From NCBI GenBank assembly GCA_964036665.1, contig OZ038532.1, forward strand, positions 8,060,001-8,124,000: a stretch of DNA of 64,000 bases, in the 5' to 3' direction. The notes beneath the pieces were generated by a model, which saw only the letters and a program-made list of their open reading frames with translations, searched no databases and was not told the DNA's origin. The DNA comes from Gordius sp. MW1. Taxonomy: Eukaryota > Nematomorpha > Gordioida > Gordea > Gordiidae. Position 1 is the first letter of the stretch, and the number at the start of each line of letters is the position of its first letter. Position numbers and translations under genes: made by a program. Positions 1 to 11,572 of this stretch are shown here, piece by piece.

Positions 1-1857
1 CTGTATAGGTGAAAATAGCAGTATACAATTAACCGGTGATATTTGTTTCTGATATATATAATCATACAAAATTTATATACGCATTATCTTCACACCATGA
101 TTGTTAACATTCTATTATATGTTGCAATTAATGTATAACATATTTATTTGTAAATTATGATATTTTGGTGCTTCAATCATAATAATATTTAATAAAAACT
201 AACAAAATGGTCGATTTTTGGTATTAGCTTATCCAAATTTTTAATGTAATTAAGTTCACGTTAATATTCTTTCGTTTCTTCCTGTTAATTTCAGTTCAGA
301 TTGCAGATTTTGAATGTTAACAGTACATAATGGAAGCAATATAGTGCAGAGATATGCAAATAATAAATTTTTTAACCTAAACCATGGAGGGTTATATAAT
401 TCAACAACGATACTATTCAAAATAGTTATAAAGCGCACCAATTGGCTACAAGCGTAAAAGTAAAGAAGATCACGTGATTTTTGCCAAATAGCCATTGGTT
501 AAAAGCAGTGGCGTAAATGATGGGGGGGACATGGGAATTCCCCCCCCCCCCTGTTTTTTGATTAATAATTAAATTAAATGGGTTAAAATATTATAGTTTA
601 GTTACATCAAAGACTTTAAGACACTTATAAAAACCTAGAAACATAATATATGCATCTAATTTTTTCAATTTAATTTTTGACAAATGCGTTGTAAAATGTC
701 CGAATATGATTGTGAAAATTCCTATGAAAAATAACTTGTTTGAACATTTATTTCCCGTAAAAACACCAGACCGCCCCACGAAGTAGATAACTAAGCGATT
801 ATTATAATGTTCCTCATTTTATATAATATTAATATTTTTATCATTTATCAAAATCATATTTGTCTACAATTTTCTTCTAGAACCCATCACGGTTTGATAA
901 CTAATTTGCCTGCCAAGGCCAGCCAAAATCCTTTAATTGCCCATATGACGATTTTAAATTTCAAGAATTAATTTTGTCTTATTTTCAAATATTTTTGATC
1001 TAATTATAGAATTTTTATAAATAGAAAGGTGACAAAAAAATAGTAAATTATATAAAAAACCTCATTATGGTGCCCGCCACGGCCTACTTAAAAATCTTAA
1101 TTTAGAATGGTAGCCTGCCCTACCCCTTAGCCGAGTGGGCCCAGCAGCGAGCCCGACTTTTTGGTCGTTTAATTTTTACTTTTAATTACAAATAAAATGG
1201 GGGGAATTTTTTTGCCAGATTTCACCCCCCTCGTGAAAATCCTGGTTACGCGCTTCACGTTGTACAATTTTTAGCCAGTCATTATGGTATCTTTTTCAGA
1301 ATAAAGCTTTTCCCCACTCATCGCAATGATACAATACATAACAGAGCGTACATTTTGCATAACAAACAGCCAGATGGCCCGACATAATTCTCACTTAAAA
1401 ATATGTCTTTTTTAAAATGTGACAGTGTAAATTTATCTATATCATACTATATTAAACGGCCTTGATTTTTGACAATATGTTCCGAGTCCTGGAAAAACTA
1501 ATGGCGCAATGAGGAAAAAATTTGTAGTAACCTTAATAAAATACTTTCGGTATACGCTCCTCTGCAATGGCCAAGTCAAAGTTGTCATTGTTAGGTAAAA
1601 GAGGATTTTCAAGAAAATACGAAAGAGCATTCAAGGTCATTTTCTTTGTTGGCACTTGTTCGTCTGTCGAAATAAGGCAATTTTGAGAAGGTATATTAAG
1701 CTAACCTATTCTTAACCTCATAGTCATGGCCACTCATTATGGAAGCACAAGATCGAGCAGCATTTGTAAAAGGTGGTTACCCATCTAAAACTAGGGCAAA
1801 AGTTTTAATGGTGTGATAATACAACTAAATCGATAAACTCCTTGCTTTGCTCCTTCT
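1..1857. other. AT-rich non-coding block
   Basis: I see no convincing gene. Open frames here are short, low-complexity and unlike any family I know. The block holds G and C homopolymer runs near 523-550 and 1199-1232. The stretch from about 508 to 1256 begins with CAGTGGCGTA and ends with TTACGCGCTT, which resembles worn hAT ends, but no flanking duplication supports it. Confidence 0.5.
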
Positions 1858-2015
1858 CATGGGCGTAGCCACCATTGGAATTAGAGGGGGGCAATAATGA
1901 TTTAGGGAGGGGCAAAATGAACATTTTTTGTAATTTTCGCCATACAATTTTCAACAAATTTTTAGATTTAGAGGGGGACAGCCGTCCCTCCCTGCCCCCC
2001 TTGGCTACGCTCATG
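1858..2015. mobile_element. hAT-type MITE, GGGCGTAGCC family, copy 1
   Basis: A 158-bp element starts CATGGGCGTAGCC and ends GGCTACGCTCATG, so the ends are inverted repeats. It is flanked by a perfect 8-bp duplication, CTCCTTCT, at 1850-1857 and 2016-2023. An 8-bp duplication is the hAT superfamily signature. The interior has G-rich and C-rich runs around an A/T core and codes for nothing. At least five more copies of the family lie in the window. Confidence 0.85.
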
Positions 2016-2284
2016 CTCCTTCTTATTTTAGCAATGCAGGACAACTTATCCCTAAAATACAATCGAAGATTAACTCTGGTATTTGTAACCGTGTTGCGCT
2101 TGCGACATCATCGACAGAGATGAAATTTGCAAAAATAAATTGGTAAACATAAAAAAATCCAAGAATGTCACTTAATTTTGCAATTTTTGAATATAACATC
2201 TACTTATACGTCTGCCCTTTATTTTACAGCTTTAAAATTTTAAAAAGAACCATTTTCAGTCATATCAAGAGATGACTTTCATTA

Positions 2285-3485
2285 CTTAGGCGCCCCCATT
2301 GGAGGGGTCAAAAGAACCGAAAGAGAACTTCTCCGACTTCATTAAGTCCATACTCACACCCTGGAGCGTCTTATTCCCACACCATGCTTTTTTTCTCCTT
2401 AAAACTTTCTATTAATCCCCAAAATTAATTATGCTTTACGCGCTTCGCCCGTCTTCCTAAGCGTTGACCTACTTCACGCTACGGAAAAAAATCCCAATTG
2501 ATAGTCGAATGGTGCCTAAACCTTAAATTTAGCCCTCTCCAATGGCTCCAAGCCACTTTTTCCTCCAAGAGTGGTGGTATAGGCATCCGACCCCCCCCCC
2601 CTTTACTTTCACTAGCAGGGTTCATCTCATCCCGTTTATCAACGGATGAGTTAATCAGACAAATTACTCACACCCAAGACCCGCATCTCGACAGCCCCTT
2701 TAGGCCTGGGAAGACCTCAAGCAAGATTCCTCAACTCACCCAACTGGAACCACCCAAAAGGAATGGGATTTACCACTGATAGCACGTTCCGTAGCTTACC
2801 TCTCTTCGAACAACCTATCTTTGGGAAATCTCCACTTAAATTGGGCATCCTCCGGGGGTTATGAATGGCTCGAGGCCCTACCAAGCCAAAACCTAGGGTT
2901 ACACTTGTCGGGCGAGGAACTTCGAATAGCTGTAGGCCTACGCCTAGGCTGCGACATTGTGCCCCCATTCAACTGCGACCTCTGTCGCCAAGCCGTTCTA
3001 GCAAACGGCCATTATCCTCTACACTGCCAAACAGCAAGGGGCGGCATCCCTGTCATGCCACAATAAATAAAATACGGACAATTTTTGAAGAAAGCCGGCT
3101 TTCCCCATTCAATGGAACCCACTGGCCTAAGCTCCACTGACGGCAAAAGACCCGACGGTGTAACAATCATCCCGTGGGCTCGTGGCCTAAACGCCTGCTG
3201 GACTTCACTGCAGTTGATATATTTGCCAAATCTAACGCCTCTCCCGACCCATCTCTTCTACTGAGAGAAAGAAAGTGGAAAAATATAAGTACCTCAGCAA
3301 TATTATTTTTGTACCAATAGTAGCCACAACCCTCGGTAATTTAGGTCCCGAGGGCAGCCAAAACATCAAAATTTATAACCTCCATCACACACGATCCCAA
3401 AGAATTTTTCTACATCAAGCAGAAAATCCCATGGAAATTGTAAAATCTAATACAATCTCAATCCATGGCTCGATGCCAGCTTATT
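2285..3485 (+). pseudogene. LINE-like element, C-terminal ORF remnant
   Basis: Translations on the plus strand, in shifting frames, match the C-terminal part of a non-LTR reverse transcriptase protein. There is a thumb-like stretch near 2410-2470 (NYALRASPVF), then QATFSSKSGGIGIR at about 2555-2590, then GLRLGCD near 2935. A short CxxC...H pattern follows near 2978-3030 (CDLC, then HYPLHC). Next come DGKRPDG at about 3140-3160 with IIPWARG, and finally KYLSNIIFVPIVATTLG at about 3282-3335. The DGKRPDG...PWARG arrangement resembles the end domain of LINE proteins that are common in invertebrate genomes and may be PD-(D/E)XK-like. Several stops and frame changes separate the blocks, so this is a dead, 5'-truncated copy. 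The family name is not resolved. Confidence 0.65.
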
Positions 3486-3562
3486 AATTTAATATGTTTT
3501 AGCATATAACATACAAATTTATTCGGAAATAAACTTGTATCGATAAAAAAAAGAAAAACAAC

Positions 3563-3567
3563 AAAAA
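3563..3567 (-). terminator. Pol III terminator of tRNA-Arg
   Basis: On the minus strand a run of five T lies 8 bases past the 3' end of the tRNA gene. A second, longer T run follows at 3545-3552. These are the usual RNA polymerase III stop signals. Confidence 0.7.
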
Positions 3568-3575
3568 GTTTATTC

Positions 3576-3647
3576 GACCACGAAGGGACTCGAACCCTCA
3601 ATCTTCCGATTCGAAGTCGGACGCCTTATCCATTAGGCCACGCGGTC
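3576..3647 (-). tRNA. tRNA-Arg(TCG)
   Basis: The 72-nt gene reads GACCGCGTGGCCTAATGG at its 5' end and ends in CCTTCGTGGTC, giving a paired 7-bp acceptor stem (GACCGCG with CGTGGTC, one G-T pair). The anticodon arm is CCGACTTCGAATCGG, with TCG in the loop, so it reads CGA codons and carries arginine. The internal promoter boxes are intact: A box TGGCCTAATGG and B box GGTTCGAGTCC. There is no intron and no encoded CCA, as expected for a eukaryotic gene. It lies head to head with the nicotinamidase gene, 53 bp from its ATG, and next to the LINE fragment on its 3' side. Confidence 0.96.
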
Positions 3648-3700
3648 TTATTGATATAGCTTATACTATGGCTTTATAACTTAAAATTATCATCATACAA

Positions 3701-4676
3701 ATGGAAAACGATAAAAAAGCTTTGGTAATTGTAGATGTTCAAAACGATTTTATATCGGGTTCCTTAGCTTTAAAAAATTGTCCAGCTAAAAATGAGGGAT
3801 CTGATGTGGTTCCAATTATAAATAATAATTTATTATTGCATCCAAAGGTATATGATTTTTGGGATGTAATTGTATATACTCAAGAATGGCATCCTGCAAA
3901 TCATTGTTCTTTCATTGAGAATATATCACATGCCAATTTCCCTCCCGACTTTAATCAAGTATTCCTAAATATAGCAAACTTTTGTATTATATGAAGAATA
4001 ATATCCAAAAACTGAAAGTTTTGGACACAGTTGAATTAGTTTATCCCCCTCTTAAACGAGTTTTTAAACAACAATTATGGCCTAGTCATTGTGTAGAGGG
4101 TACTTGGGGTGCACAATTCCACGATGATTTAATAGTAAGCATATTTTTTGTTATTGATTACTAATAAAATTAGAAAATTGAAAGCAGCCATAGGTTAAAA
4201 GATGTTATAATTTTACGCAAGGGAGAAGATCCTTATATTGATTGTTACTCAGCGTTTTGGAGTACTGATTGGTTATTACCAACCAACTTGGAAGAGAAGC
4301 TCAAAAATTTTAATATTAACACATTATATGTATGTGGGATAGCTTTGGATGTCTGTGTTTGTATGTCTTTAATTAACAAAATGTCTTATACTTAATAATT
4401 ATTCACTTTCATGTCACTCATAATCCTTTTAAAAAAGCTTGATTATTTAATTGTTGCTATAATTTTTTTAAATATTTTTAACACCTTTTTACTTTAGACC
4501 ATACAGCCAAAGATTCCAAAAGTCTAGGTTACAAAACATATCTAATTGACGATGCATGTAGGGGTGTTTGTAATGATAGCATTGGTAAAACCTTATACGA
4601 TATGAAGCAAATGGGTATAATGCAAATAACATCAGAAGAGGTTAAAATTTTACCAATAAATATAGACATGTATTAG
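3701..4676 (+). CDS. Naam: Nicotinamidase (Naam-type), spliced
   Basis: Nicotinamidase hydrolyses nicotinamide to nicotinic acid in the NAD salvage pathway of invertebrates. Exon 1 (3701-3958) holds VIVDVQNDFISGSL, with the catalytic Asp, and the metal-binding segment EWHPANHCSF. The next piece (about 3997-4134) has LWPSHCVEGTWGAQFHDDL. Then comes LRKGEDPYIDCYSAFW with the catalytic Lys (to 4360), followed by YVCGIALDVCV with the nucleophilic Cys. The last intron, 4361-4497, has a consensus GTATGT donor and TTTAG acceptor and joins in frame to HTAKDSKSLGY and DDACRGV; the stop is at 4674-4676. The first junction needs a 38-bp intron (3959-3996). The middle junction is a problem: donor GTAAGC at 4135 ends in phase 0, but every nearby AG acceptor (4184, 4187, 4193) requires phase 2. 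Either the splice site is unusual, the assembly has a base error, or the copy is damaged. The family assignment itself is secure. Confidence 0.85.
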
Positions 4677-5917
4677 GCCAAATGGTTTTGTTATGTCAGT
4701 TATATGGCAGAAAATGATTGTGCTATGGTTTTTTTACTTAACTTATTATAAAATAATATTTTTTGGATTAGTTAAGTATAGTACTAAGCATAAAAATAGA
4801 AGCAATCATGAGTTTTGTGCTACAATAATATATTTTAAACAAGTGATTTATTTACCAAGGTTCTATTAACATTATTTAAATATATGAGGTTTCTTACCTG
4901 CTTTTAATTAATTTGCTTATTTAGTTATAGCTACATTCTATTAAATATTCTAAGAACTATCTTTGAAACTTTCAGTAAACTTAGCACAAAGTATGTGTTT
5001 GTTTTGCAGCTTTATATATGACTAATTCAAAGATTTTCTTTTTTCATTTTACTCTGGATTATACATTATAATTTTGTTTAAGGTATACTCTACTTGAAGA
5101 CCCTTACAGAAAATTTGACCAATTGAATTCATCATGCCACCATTTTTATAAAAAAACAATCAAATTATGTATTGTAATTTTTAAACTAATTCTAATTAAT
5201 TTATTGTAATTTATCAAATTTTTATATATTTACTTATTCTGTGTATAATATAAATAGGATGAGCAGGCATAAAAATAAAAATCTTTCTTCTAGCTAGATT
5301 ATAGTTTCTCATTTCTGGTGGTTTTGGTTTCAAGACTATCTTCTCATAGTGTGGAAATCAGGAATGTATGCCAGATTTCAATTAAGAAGGGTTTAAACAA
5401 TTTTTTAATATTAATTAAATTTTAAATTAGAGTATTAAAACATTTATTAAAGATTTTTACACAATGTAACAGTGTTGTGTTTGGCAAGCCAAATTTAGAT
5501 AGTTTACTTTTTTTTATTAAATTTAACAGGATATAACGTAATAGAACCTAAAAGAATACTAACACAAAAGTTTTTTATGATAGTCATAATTGACATTTTC
5601 TACATCTGCTGAGATTTATATTAATTTAAAACACCTGTTTACTCAAGGTAGAACCATGCTAATTGCTTTTCATTCAACTGAACTTATCATGAAGCTGTTG
5701 TTTTTACTTTTGTTTTGCCAAAGCTAGGAAAATGATGTATCAAAGCCCGAGCCTGACCAGCTTCTTTTTTAGATCGTTTTTTAAACATATTTTGAAGTTG
5801 AAGTCTAAATTTATTATAGTGATACGATACAATAGCCGAGTAAAAGAACAAGGTATCTGATTGGTCGCCTGCAAGCCCCAGCTATTTGCACAAAGGCTTT
5901 TTTAGTGTTAGATGAAT
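4677..5917. other. AT-rich intergenic block
   Basis: This is non-coding sequence with many T runs. The first part is probably the 3' UTR of the nicotinamidase gene. I find no further gene, repeat end or RNA. Confidence 0.5.
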
Positions 5918-6075
5918 TAGAGATCTGTTCGACAGGCCCGGCCCGCAAACGTGCCTAAAAGCAGCTCCAGTGAGCGGGGAGGACGGGCTTTGAATACAAA
6001 ATAAATTAACTGACCGGGCTCGGGCGGGCCGAATAAGTTTATTAACGTGTTTGGGGCCAAACAAGTACAAACTAT
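5918..6075. mobile_element. hAT end fragment (TAGAGATCTG family)
   Basis: The sequence starts TAGAGATCTG and runs into GGCCCGGCCCGC and CGGGCTCGGGCGGGCC tracts. It is the same layout as the left end of the complete hAT at 49577-53003, including the CCTAAAAGC and GACGGGCTTTG stretches. No matching right end was found, so I call it a fragment. Confidence 0.55.
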
Positions 6076-6393
6076 CCTAAAATTGTGTAGACAGTTATGG
6101 GTTTTATATTAAATTTGAACCGACCGCAAACCGGCGTTTAGACAATTTTTTTCAAAATATGGATTCTTAATAAAACAAAAAAAATTATGACGAAACATAA
6201 TTAGATGGCCTTTATCAGTATATAAAAATGAAAAGGGTATTTATATTTATTTAATCATTGAACTTATTTATACACATTCTTACCTGTAACATTCATTCAT
6301 TTTGCATGCATATAAATCTTAAATAATTTGCTCTAGTATATTTTAACCATCTAGAGATAAGGCACTTAGTAACGTCATAGTAATTTTTTTTAA

Positions 6394-7807
6394 CACTCCG
6401 TCGGTCGGGTGGGGTCATAATGACCCCAAGCCGTTTAAAAACGCTGTACAAAAAAAAAAATTAGTGAATATTACAATTTCATTTTTTCGGTAGCTTAACA
6501 AGATTTACCCTAGAATATCTCTGCAAAATTTGGCTAGTTTTTATCCAATAGTTTTTGAGATACAGCGTGTTTTAGATGCCCGGGGTCTTCCACGACCCCA
6601 CCTTCCATAATATAAACAAAAAAAAATTAAATGTTTTTTTTTGAAATATATTATTAAAACCCATTATCGTAAACACATTGTGAAAAATTTTTTTGTATTC
6701 ATTTCTTTTTATTGAAAATATTCAAATTTTAAACTCTAATTTTTACATGTTAATTTTTCCTCGTGGTAATTCAAAGTGCTTATTTGTGTGATTTTTATTG
6801 CATTTTTTGTTTTTTTAATAAGTCTAATATTAAAAAGTGCAGTTTTTTATAGTTCTTCGTCTGAAGATGGTATATGAACCTAACAGTTATAACTTTTTAT
6901 CAAGTTCTTGATGATTCTATGATTACATATACTGAGTAGTCATGAATCTGTGAATGAGTTAACAGGAGATTAAGATAAGAGTTAATTGATATGCCTAACA
7001 AGTTACTTTTATAGGAAATAACTTAGCTTTTATTATATGATATATTTCAAAGGATTACTAAGTGCCACAAAAATTGTCCTAATAAAAATGTTAGAATAAA
7101 ATAGAATGTATTTCATTTACCTGGAGTAAAGCCATGTGGATGGGCAACCAAAAATCTTCTTGATTGTTTTAAATTACTTATTACAGATGAAATAATTAAG
7201 AGTAGAGTAAAATTTAGCAAATTTATGACTATATAAATATATGTAGAAAATGTATATGTAACTGTTTTTAAAGCCTCATAAAATTCTTATATAACATTTT
7301 TTATTTAAATATTTTTCATTAATTTTAATATGAATCAATATCAAAAATTTTATAAAATAACATTTAAATTTATAAAAGTGTGAGTTGAGACCAATAGTAA
7401 CTTTTTTGCCTTAAAAAATTAAAAGCCAAAAATTGCCTAAGTTTGAACATCTCTATTTTTTTTGTTTTTGTGTTATTTTTTACCAAATTTTCCACATTTA
7501 TAGTTTCAACCTTCTTTTATCTTATTAATTAAACCATAAAATATGATATAGTTTTTTGGGTATGAGGCAAAATAGTCATTAGGGGAAAATTTTTGGGGGT
7601 TGTTCCAAATATAGATATAAAATTTTAACCACTTGATCAAATAGCCAAATTAATATATTAATGAATGTATAAGAGTTGAAATATTATTCTTGCAAATTTT
7701 GACAAGTTTCTATTTTAAAATATGGAAGTTATAGCTATTTAAAGTTTGGGGTAATAATAACCCCAAATACCATCCGTGTTAGCATTTTAGACCCGACCGA
7801 CGGAGTG
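6394..7807. mobile_element. piggyBac-like non-autonomous element
   Basis: The ends are inverted repeats: CACTCCGTCGGTCGGGT on the left, and ACCCGACCGACGGAGTG on the right. TTAA flanks both sides (6390-6393 and 7808-7811), the target duplicated by piggyBac transposases. Just inside each end are GGGGTCATAATGACCCC on the left and a looser GGGG...CCCC counterpart on the right. The 1.4-kb interior is AT-rich and shows no transposase, so it would depend on an enzyme made elsewhere. Confidence 0.75.
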
Positions 7808-7811
7808 TTAA

Positions 7812-9576
7812 ATCAAAGGTTCATTACCTAAGTATAAATACAGCAAATATGAATATGATTAAATATCCATAAATTTGCATGCCCCACCCAAAACGACCAA
7901 AACCAAATTAAAAGGTTAATAAATTAAAATTAATTCACCAAAAGCGTTTTAGCTGTTTTCTATAAAAACGCCAAAGAAGTCCCATAAAATTTCACCTAAC
8001 ACTGTATAGGCGTTGCCAAAATGAATCCTAACAACCTAGCTTAGCAATACGCTTGGAAAAGGCAGCCAGCCGTTTACAACATTACTTACAATTAATTCCT
8101 AGTATTAAGTTATGAAAACCCAAAAAACTTTGATAAACAAATAGCTAAAAACTTAAATTATGTGTAACTTATTTTTTTGAATTAATTTTTAAACTCTTTA
8201 TTTTAATGTCTAAAATAAATAGGCTTTTTGAATTATTTACTTTAATTTTTTTTTTATCATTTATTATTTTCATAAAGAGAATTACATATTTTGTGAAGGT
8301 GAGATAAATAAATTAAAAAATTAAGATTTTAAATATTGGGAAAACATTCCGCTATGGCTAATGAATTATATTTACTATAATTATTTTTATTAAATTTTGT
8401 TTATAGCGAAATAAAAGAGTATATATGTTTGTTGTATGTATAATGTATATTCAGAAATATAACACAAAATTTATAGATACCGAAAAGTGTTTAGAGTTTA
8501 TAAAGCTATACTTTGTGGATTAAATGGAATAATTGTTCTAAATAAAATGGGTAATTTATAAAGAATTATTTTGAAAGAGTTTGTGGCCTATTGGGTCGGG
8601 ATCGGTTTAACCTATCAAGCCCGATCATTTTATTAGTTCTGTTCCGAAACAAGAGGAATTATCTAATATTTGATCGGGCCTTAAAACAAATATAATTTTT
8701 TATTTATTTAATCTTACTTTTTATAAACAATTGTTAATTTATTAACGTTTGTTTTTCGAACGTTTTTGTACCCCGAGTCCAGGACCTTTCTCCATAATTT
8801 TTGATTAAAATGAAGTCATGTATCTTAAAGTCTTTATATATTTAGAGGAGCCACCTGCCGGATAACTGGTTTTTGATTCCAGCTTATGACATTCCCCTAT
8901 ATATTGTTGCTATTATGATCAAAATAACGATAATTCAAAATATCCACCCAAATGTTTTAATTTTTTCGATTTAAAAAATAGAATTTAGATATATCATTTA
9001 ATTTATCTAAATTTTAAAATATATTTTGTTTTTTGGGGAACAAATAAACAATGTATAAAACCATATTATGTTTGTTTTGCAGTACAATAGATAGTCTATA
9101 AATATGTATGTTCAATAACTTCTAAAATAATATTAACGCATATTTTTTAATCCAAAAGCAAACAATGGATAAATGTTAACTAAAGCCATAATAATTCTCT
9201 ATATTTACCATTATGTAAAATTTAAGTTTTGCTTTCAATCCCTTTCAAAATTGCTTAATCAACTTTTCAATGGGAAAAATTTGAATCAAGGTGCGTTAAA
9301 TTGTTATGCTAAATATACGTATATGAATAAAAAAAACTATAAACGCGAAAAGGAAATTTTTGCAATAAGAATAATAAATTATATAAAAAGTTAAATTTTT
9401 AATTTTATTCCGCGATAAAACATAAGGATTTCATTTCCATTTATAACAAAACCAGAAAATATTTATTTAACTTTTGAATATAATATTTTTCAACAATATT
9501 TGGTCATTTATATACATAATTTATGGTATTTGTGTAAAGTTTTTTAATGTGCAAGTATGAATATACAAAATACTTT
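7812..9576. other. AT-rich intergenic block
   Basis: I find no gene. A short open frame at 9173-9394 (73 codons) is lysine-rich low-complexity sequence and looks like chance. A GC-richer patch near 8585-8670 (GGGTCGGGATCGG, AAGCCCGATC) resembles worn hAT end sequence but has no partner. Confidence 0.45.
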
Positions 9577-9822
9577 TTATTCTAATAACTCTGCCACTAA
9601 AGTATTGTTCAAAAATTCTCTGGAATAGTGTACAATGGATCCCATCTCTAAATTTAAACAACGATTGTAAATAAATTTGATTGAAAAATTATAGTTAGGG
9701 AATAAGATATCATGGAAAATTACTTGGCAATTAATTTTTCTTATATTAAAGCTCCTGGAACAATGCTGCTCGAAGTAGAGAGTTGTGTTGTAGTCGCTAA
9801 ATTTTGTGAACAGCGGACGATT
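9577..9822 (-). CDS. Probable last exon of the Ig/ZP-N-like gene
   Basis: An 82-codon minus-strand exon lies behind a TTTCAG acceptor and ends in a TAA stop that overlaps an AATAAA polyadenylation-type signal. The protein has three cysteines in a beta-rich stretch (FEQHC, INCQVIF, YNRCLN) and no membrane segment. Its start phase (0) agrees with the end phase of the exon at 11286-11572. It lacks obvious motifs, so its place in the same gene rests on phase, strand and neighbourhood only. Confidence 0.45.
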   Translation of the reverse strand, partial: NRPLFTKFSDYNTTLYFEQHCSRSFNIRKINCQVIFHDILFPNYNFSIKFIYNRCLNLEMGSIVHYSREFLNNTLVAELLE

Positions 9823-10003
9823 CTGAAAGTGCATTATAAGACTAATAAAACTACAATTAACGAATGTCAAATGAAAGGGTACTTGTATTTTATATTTAAC
9901 TTTTCCAAAAAGGTTGACCTACACTTTTTCTATTTTTCGCCATTTGCACTAAAGTAGGCTTACATTTATTAATTGACAAAATTAAAATTTTGATATACCA
10001 ACT

Positions 10004-10362
10004 AGAGACCAGAAAAGCCAGGCCCGCTGTCATAAAATTCGTGCAATTCGGACTTGATGAGATTTTTTTATATAGTGTACTATTTTGTTTTCGTGTGCCA
10101 CGTTTTTGATTGTATCATATTTATTAACCGTAGTTCTTATAAAAAATAGGGAATTAAATTTAAAATTTTTATAAGAAAATAACAGAGTGATAAAAAGTTT
10201 AAAAATCCTCATTTAGGGCCGAGCATTTTGGGGAGCTAAAATGATTCGGACTTGGCTGGGCGGACACTTAGAAGGGTTCGGGCGTGCCTGGGCGGGAAAT
10301 TAGCTAAAAAATCGGACCGGGTTGGGTTTGGGCAGAAAAATTTCAACAAATCTGGCCTCTGG
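10004..10362. mobile_element. Possible hAT-like fragment with GGCCCG tracts
   Basis: CCAGAAAAGCCAGGCCCG near 10010 and GGCCTCTGG near 10354 could be degenerate inverted ends. Between them are GGACTTGGCTGGGCGGAC and TCGGGCGTGCCTGGGCGGG, like the subterminal tracts of the hAT families in this window. I see no target duplication. It lies in an intron of the Ig/ZP-N-like gene. Confidence 0.35.
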
Positions 10363-11136
10363 TGACAACTTTCCTCTCTTAATTATCGGTATTATCGCAT
10401 TTTATAATTAATGATAAATTTATTTGATCACACCAGGTTGGTAGGTGCAATTTGATAATAAGAATGCAATATAAGTTAGCATAAAGGATGAGTTGTAGGA
10501 AAAGTCAAATCGATCACAAAAATATATTTTCGGCCGACCCCTTCAGATTTTGATGAATTTGGCGAGGATGCAGAAACTATCAATTTACTAAAATTATGAA
10601 AGTTTTGGTGCTTGGGCCCTTACGTTTTAAGTTGTTGAGGGCTTGAATTTAATCTATCCCCCGCACCAGTCATGATGTCAAATTCGATGAAATTCTGTTT
10701 TAAACCCCTAATCATATTTTTTTGTCATGACAGAAAGGTCTGTCTCCATAAAAACAAATTAAAATTATCTCTTTCAATATCATCTTATAGCCAAAATGAT
10801 ATTTAGAATTGAATTGGCACAAAATGTTTGAAATTTTAAAAAAATGTTTTTTTTACCAATAACCATTTTTGTTTAAAAGGAAGTGAGACAAGCAGCATTT
10901 GGCTAAAAAATGGAAAACGAAAAGAGTTTTATTACTGCTTGGCGCCAAAATGACCACATCAAATTTTTTGCTAAATACAAATTCTACCTTATAAATAGCC
11001 TGTATAATACCTATTTAACCACTACTACCCCGCCCCCCCCCCCCCCTTACCTATTGTTTTATAATGAAAATAATTCAAAGTATTATCTTTCTTTCCTATT
11101 AGCTGTTTGAGGTGGTCGGCCGATTATGTGGCGATT

Positions 11137-11228
11137 CATGGGCGTACGCAGAGGGGCGGCTGCCCCCCCCCTAATTAAAAAAAAAATTTCTGCCCCCAAC
11201 CCTCGTTCAAAACCTGGGTACGCCCATG
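11137..11228. mobile_element. hAT-type MITE, GGGCGTAGCC family, short copy
   Basis: A 92-bp copy runs from CATGGGCGTACGC to GGGTACGCCCATG. The flanks are TGGCGATT and TGGCGCTT, an 8-bp duplication with one mismatch. It sits in an intron of the Ig/ZP-N-like gene. Confidence 0.75.
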
Positions 11229-11285
11229 TGGCGCTTTGACATGGAATGCCCTTATATATCAATCTTTGATCATATCATATTATAC

Positions 11286-11572
11286 CCTCAGGTTTGGCTT
11301 TACAGGTAAATGGCCGAACTTATTGGGATTTGCAGAATGTGAATCAGGGTCCACCATTGAAATCCCATTAATGTAAGGTTCGTATTGGACGCTGGAATGC
11401 GTACTACATCTATCATAAGGTATTACGACCTTGTAATTAAGTTGTCGCGTTAATTTGTAGTTGCATTTTTCTTGAAATTCCGAACTATCGCCCATAACTT
11501 TAATTTCTCCCGTATAGGGCTGGGGAAATTTAAACTTAATATCGAATCCATCATTCCCGCAATCAAATTCCA
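11286..11572 (-). CDS. ZP-N-like module exon of the Ig/ZP-N-like gene
   Basis: The exon starts after GACAG (minus strand), needs one base from the previous exon, and ends at a GTATAA donor in phase 0. It encodes about 95 residues: VEFDCGNDGFDIKFKF, then YTGEIKV, then FQEKCNYKL and NYKVVIPYDRC. The pattern of cysteines among alternating hydrophobic strands, with IPYDxC, parallels IPYNDCGT in the exon at 14215-14609 and fits a ZP-N fold. It would be the second such module of the same extracellular protein. Confidence 0.6.

Noticed and set aside
508-1256. Possible hAT element with CAGTGGCGTA and TTACGCGCTT ends
   Set aside because: The flanking 8 bases do not match and the ends agree over too few positions.
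3541-3567. A-rich stretch as the poly(A) tail of the LINE fragment
   Set aside because: On the tRNA strand it is the Pol III terminator, and it lies too far from the end of the LINE coding remnant to decide.
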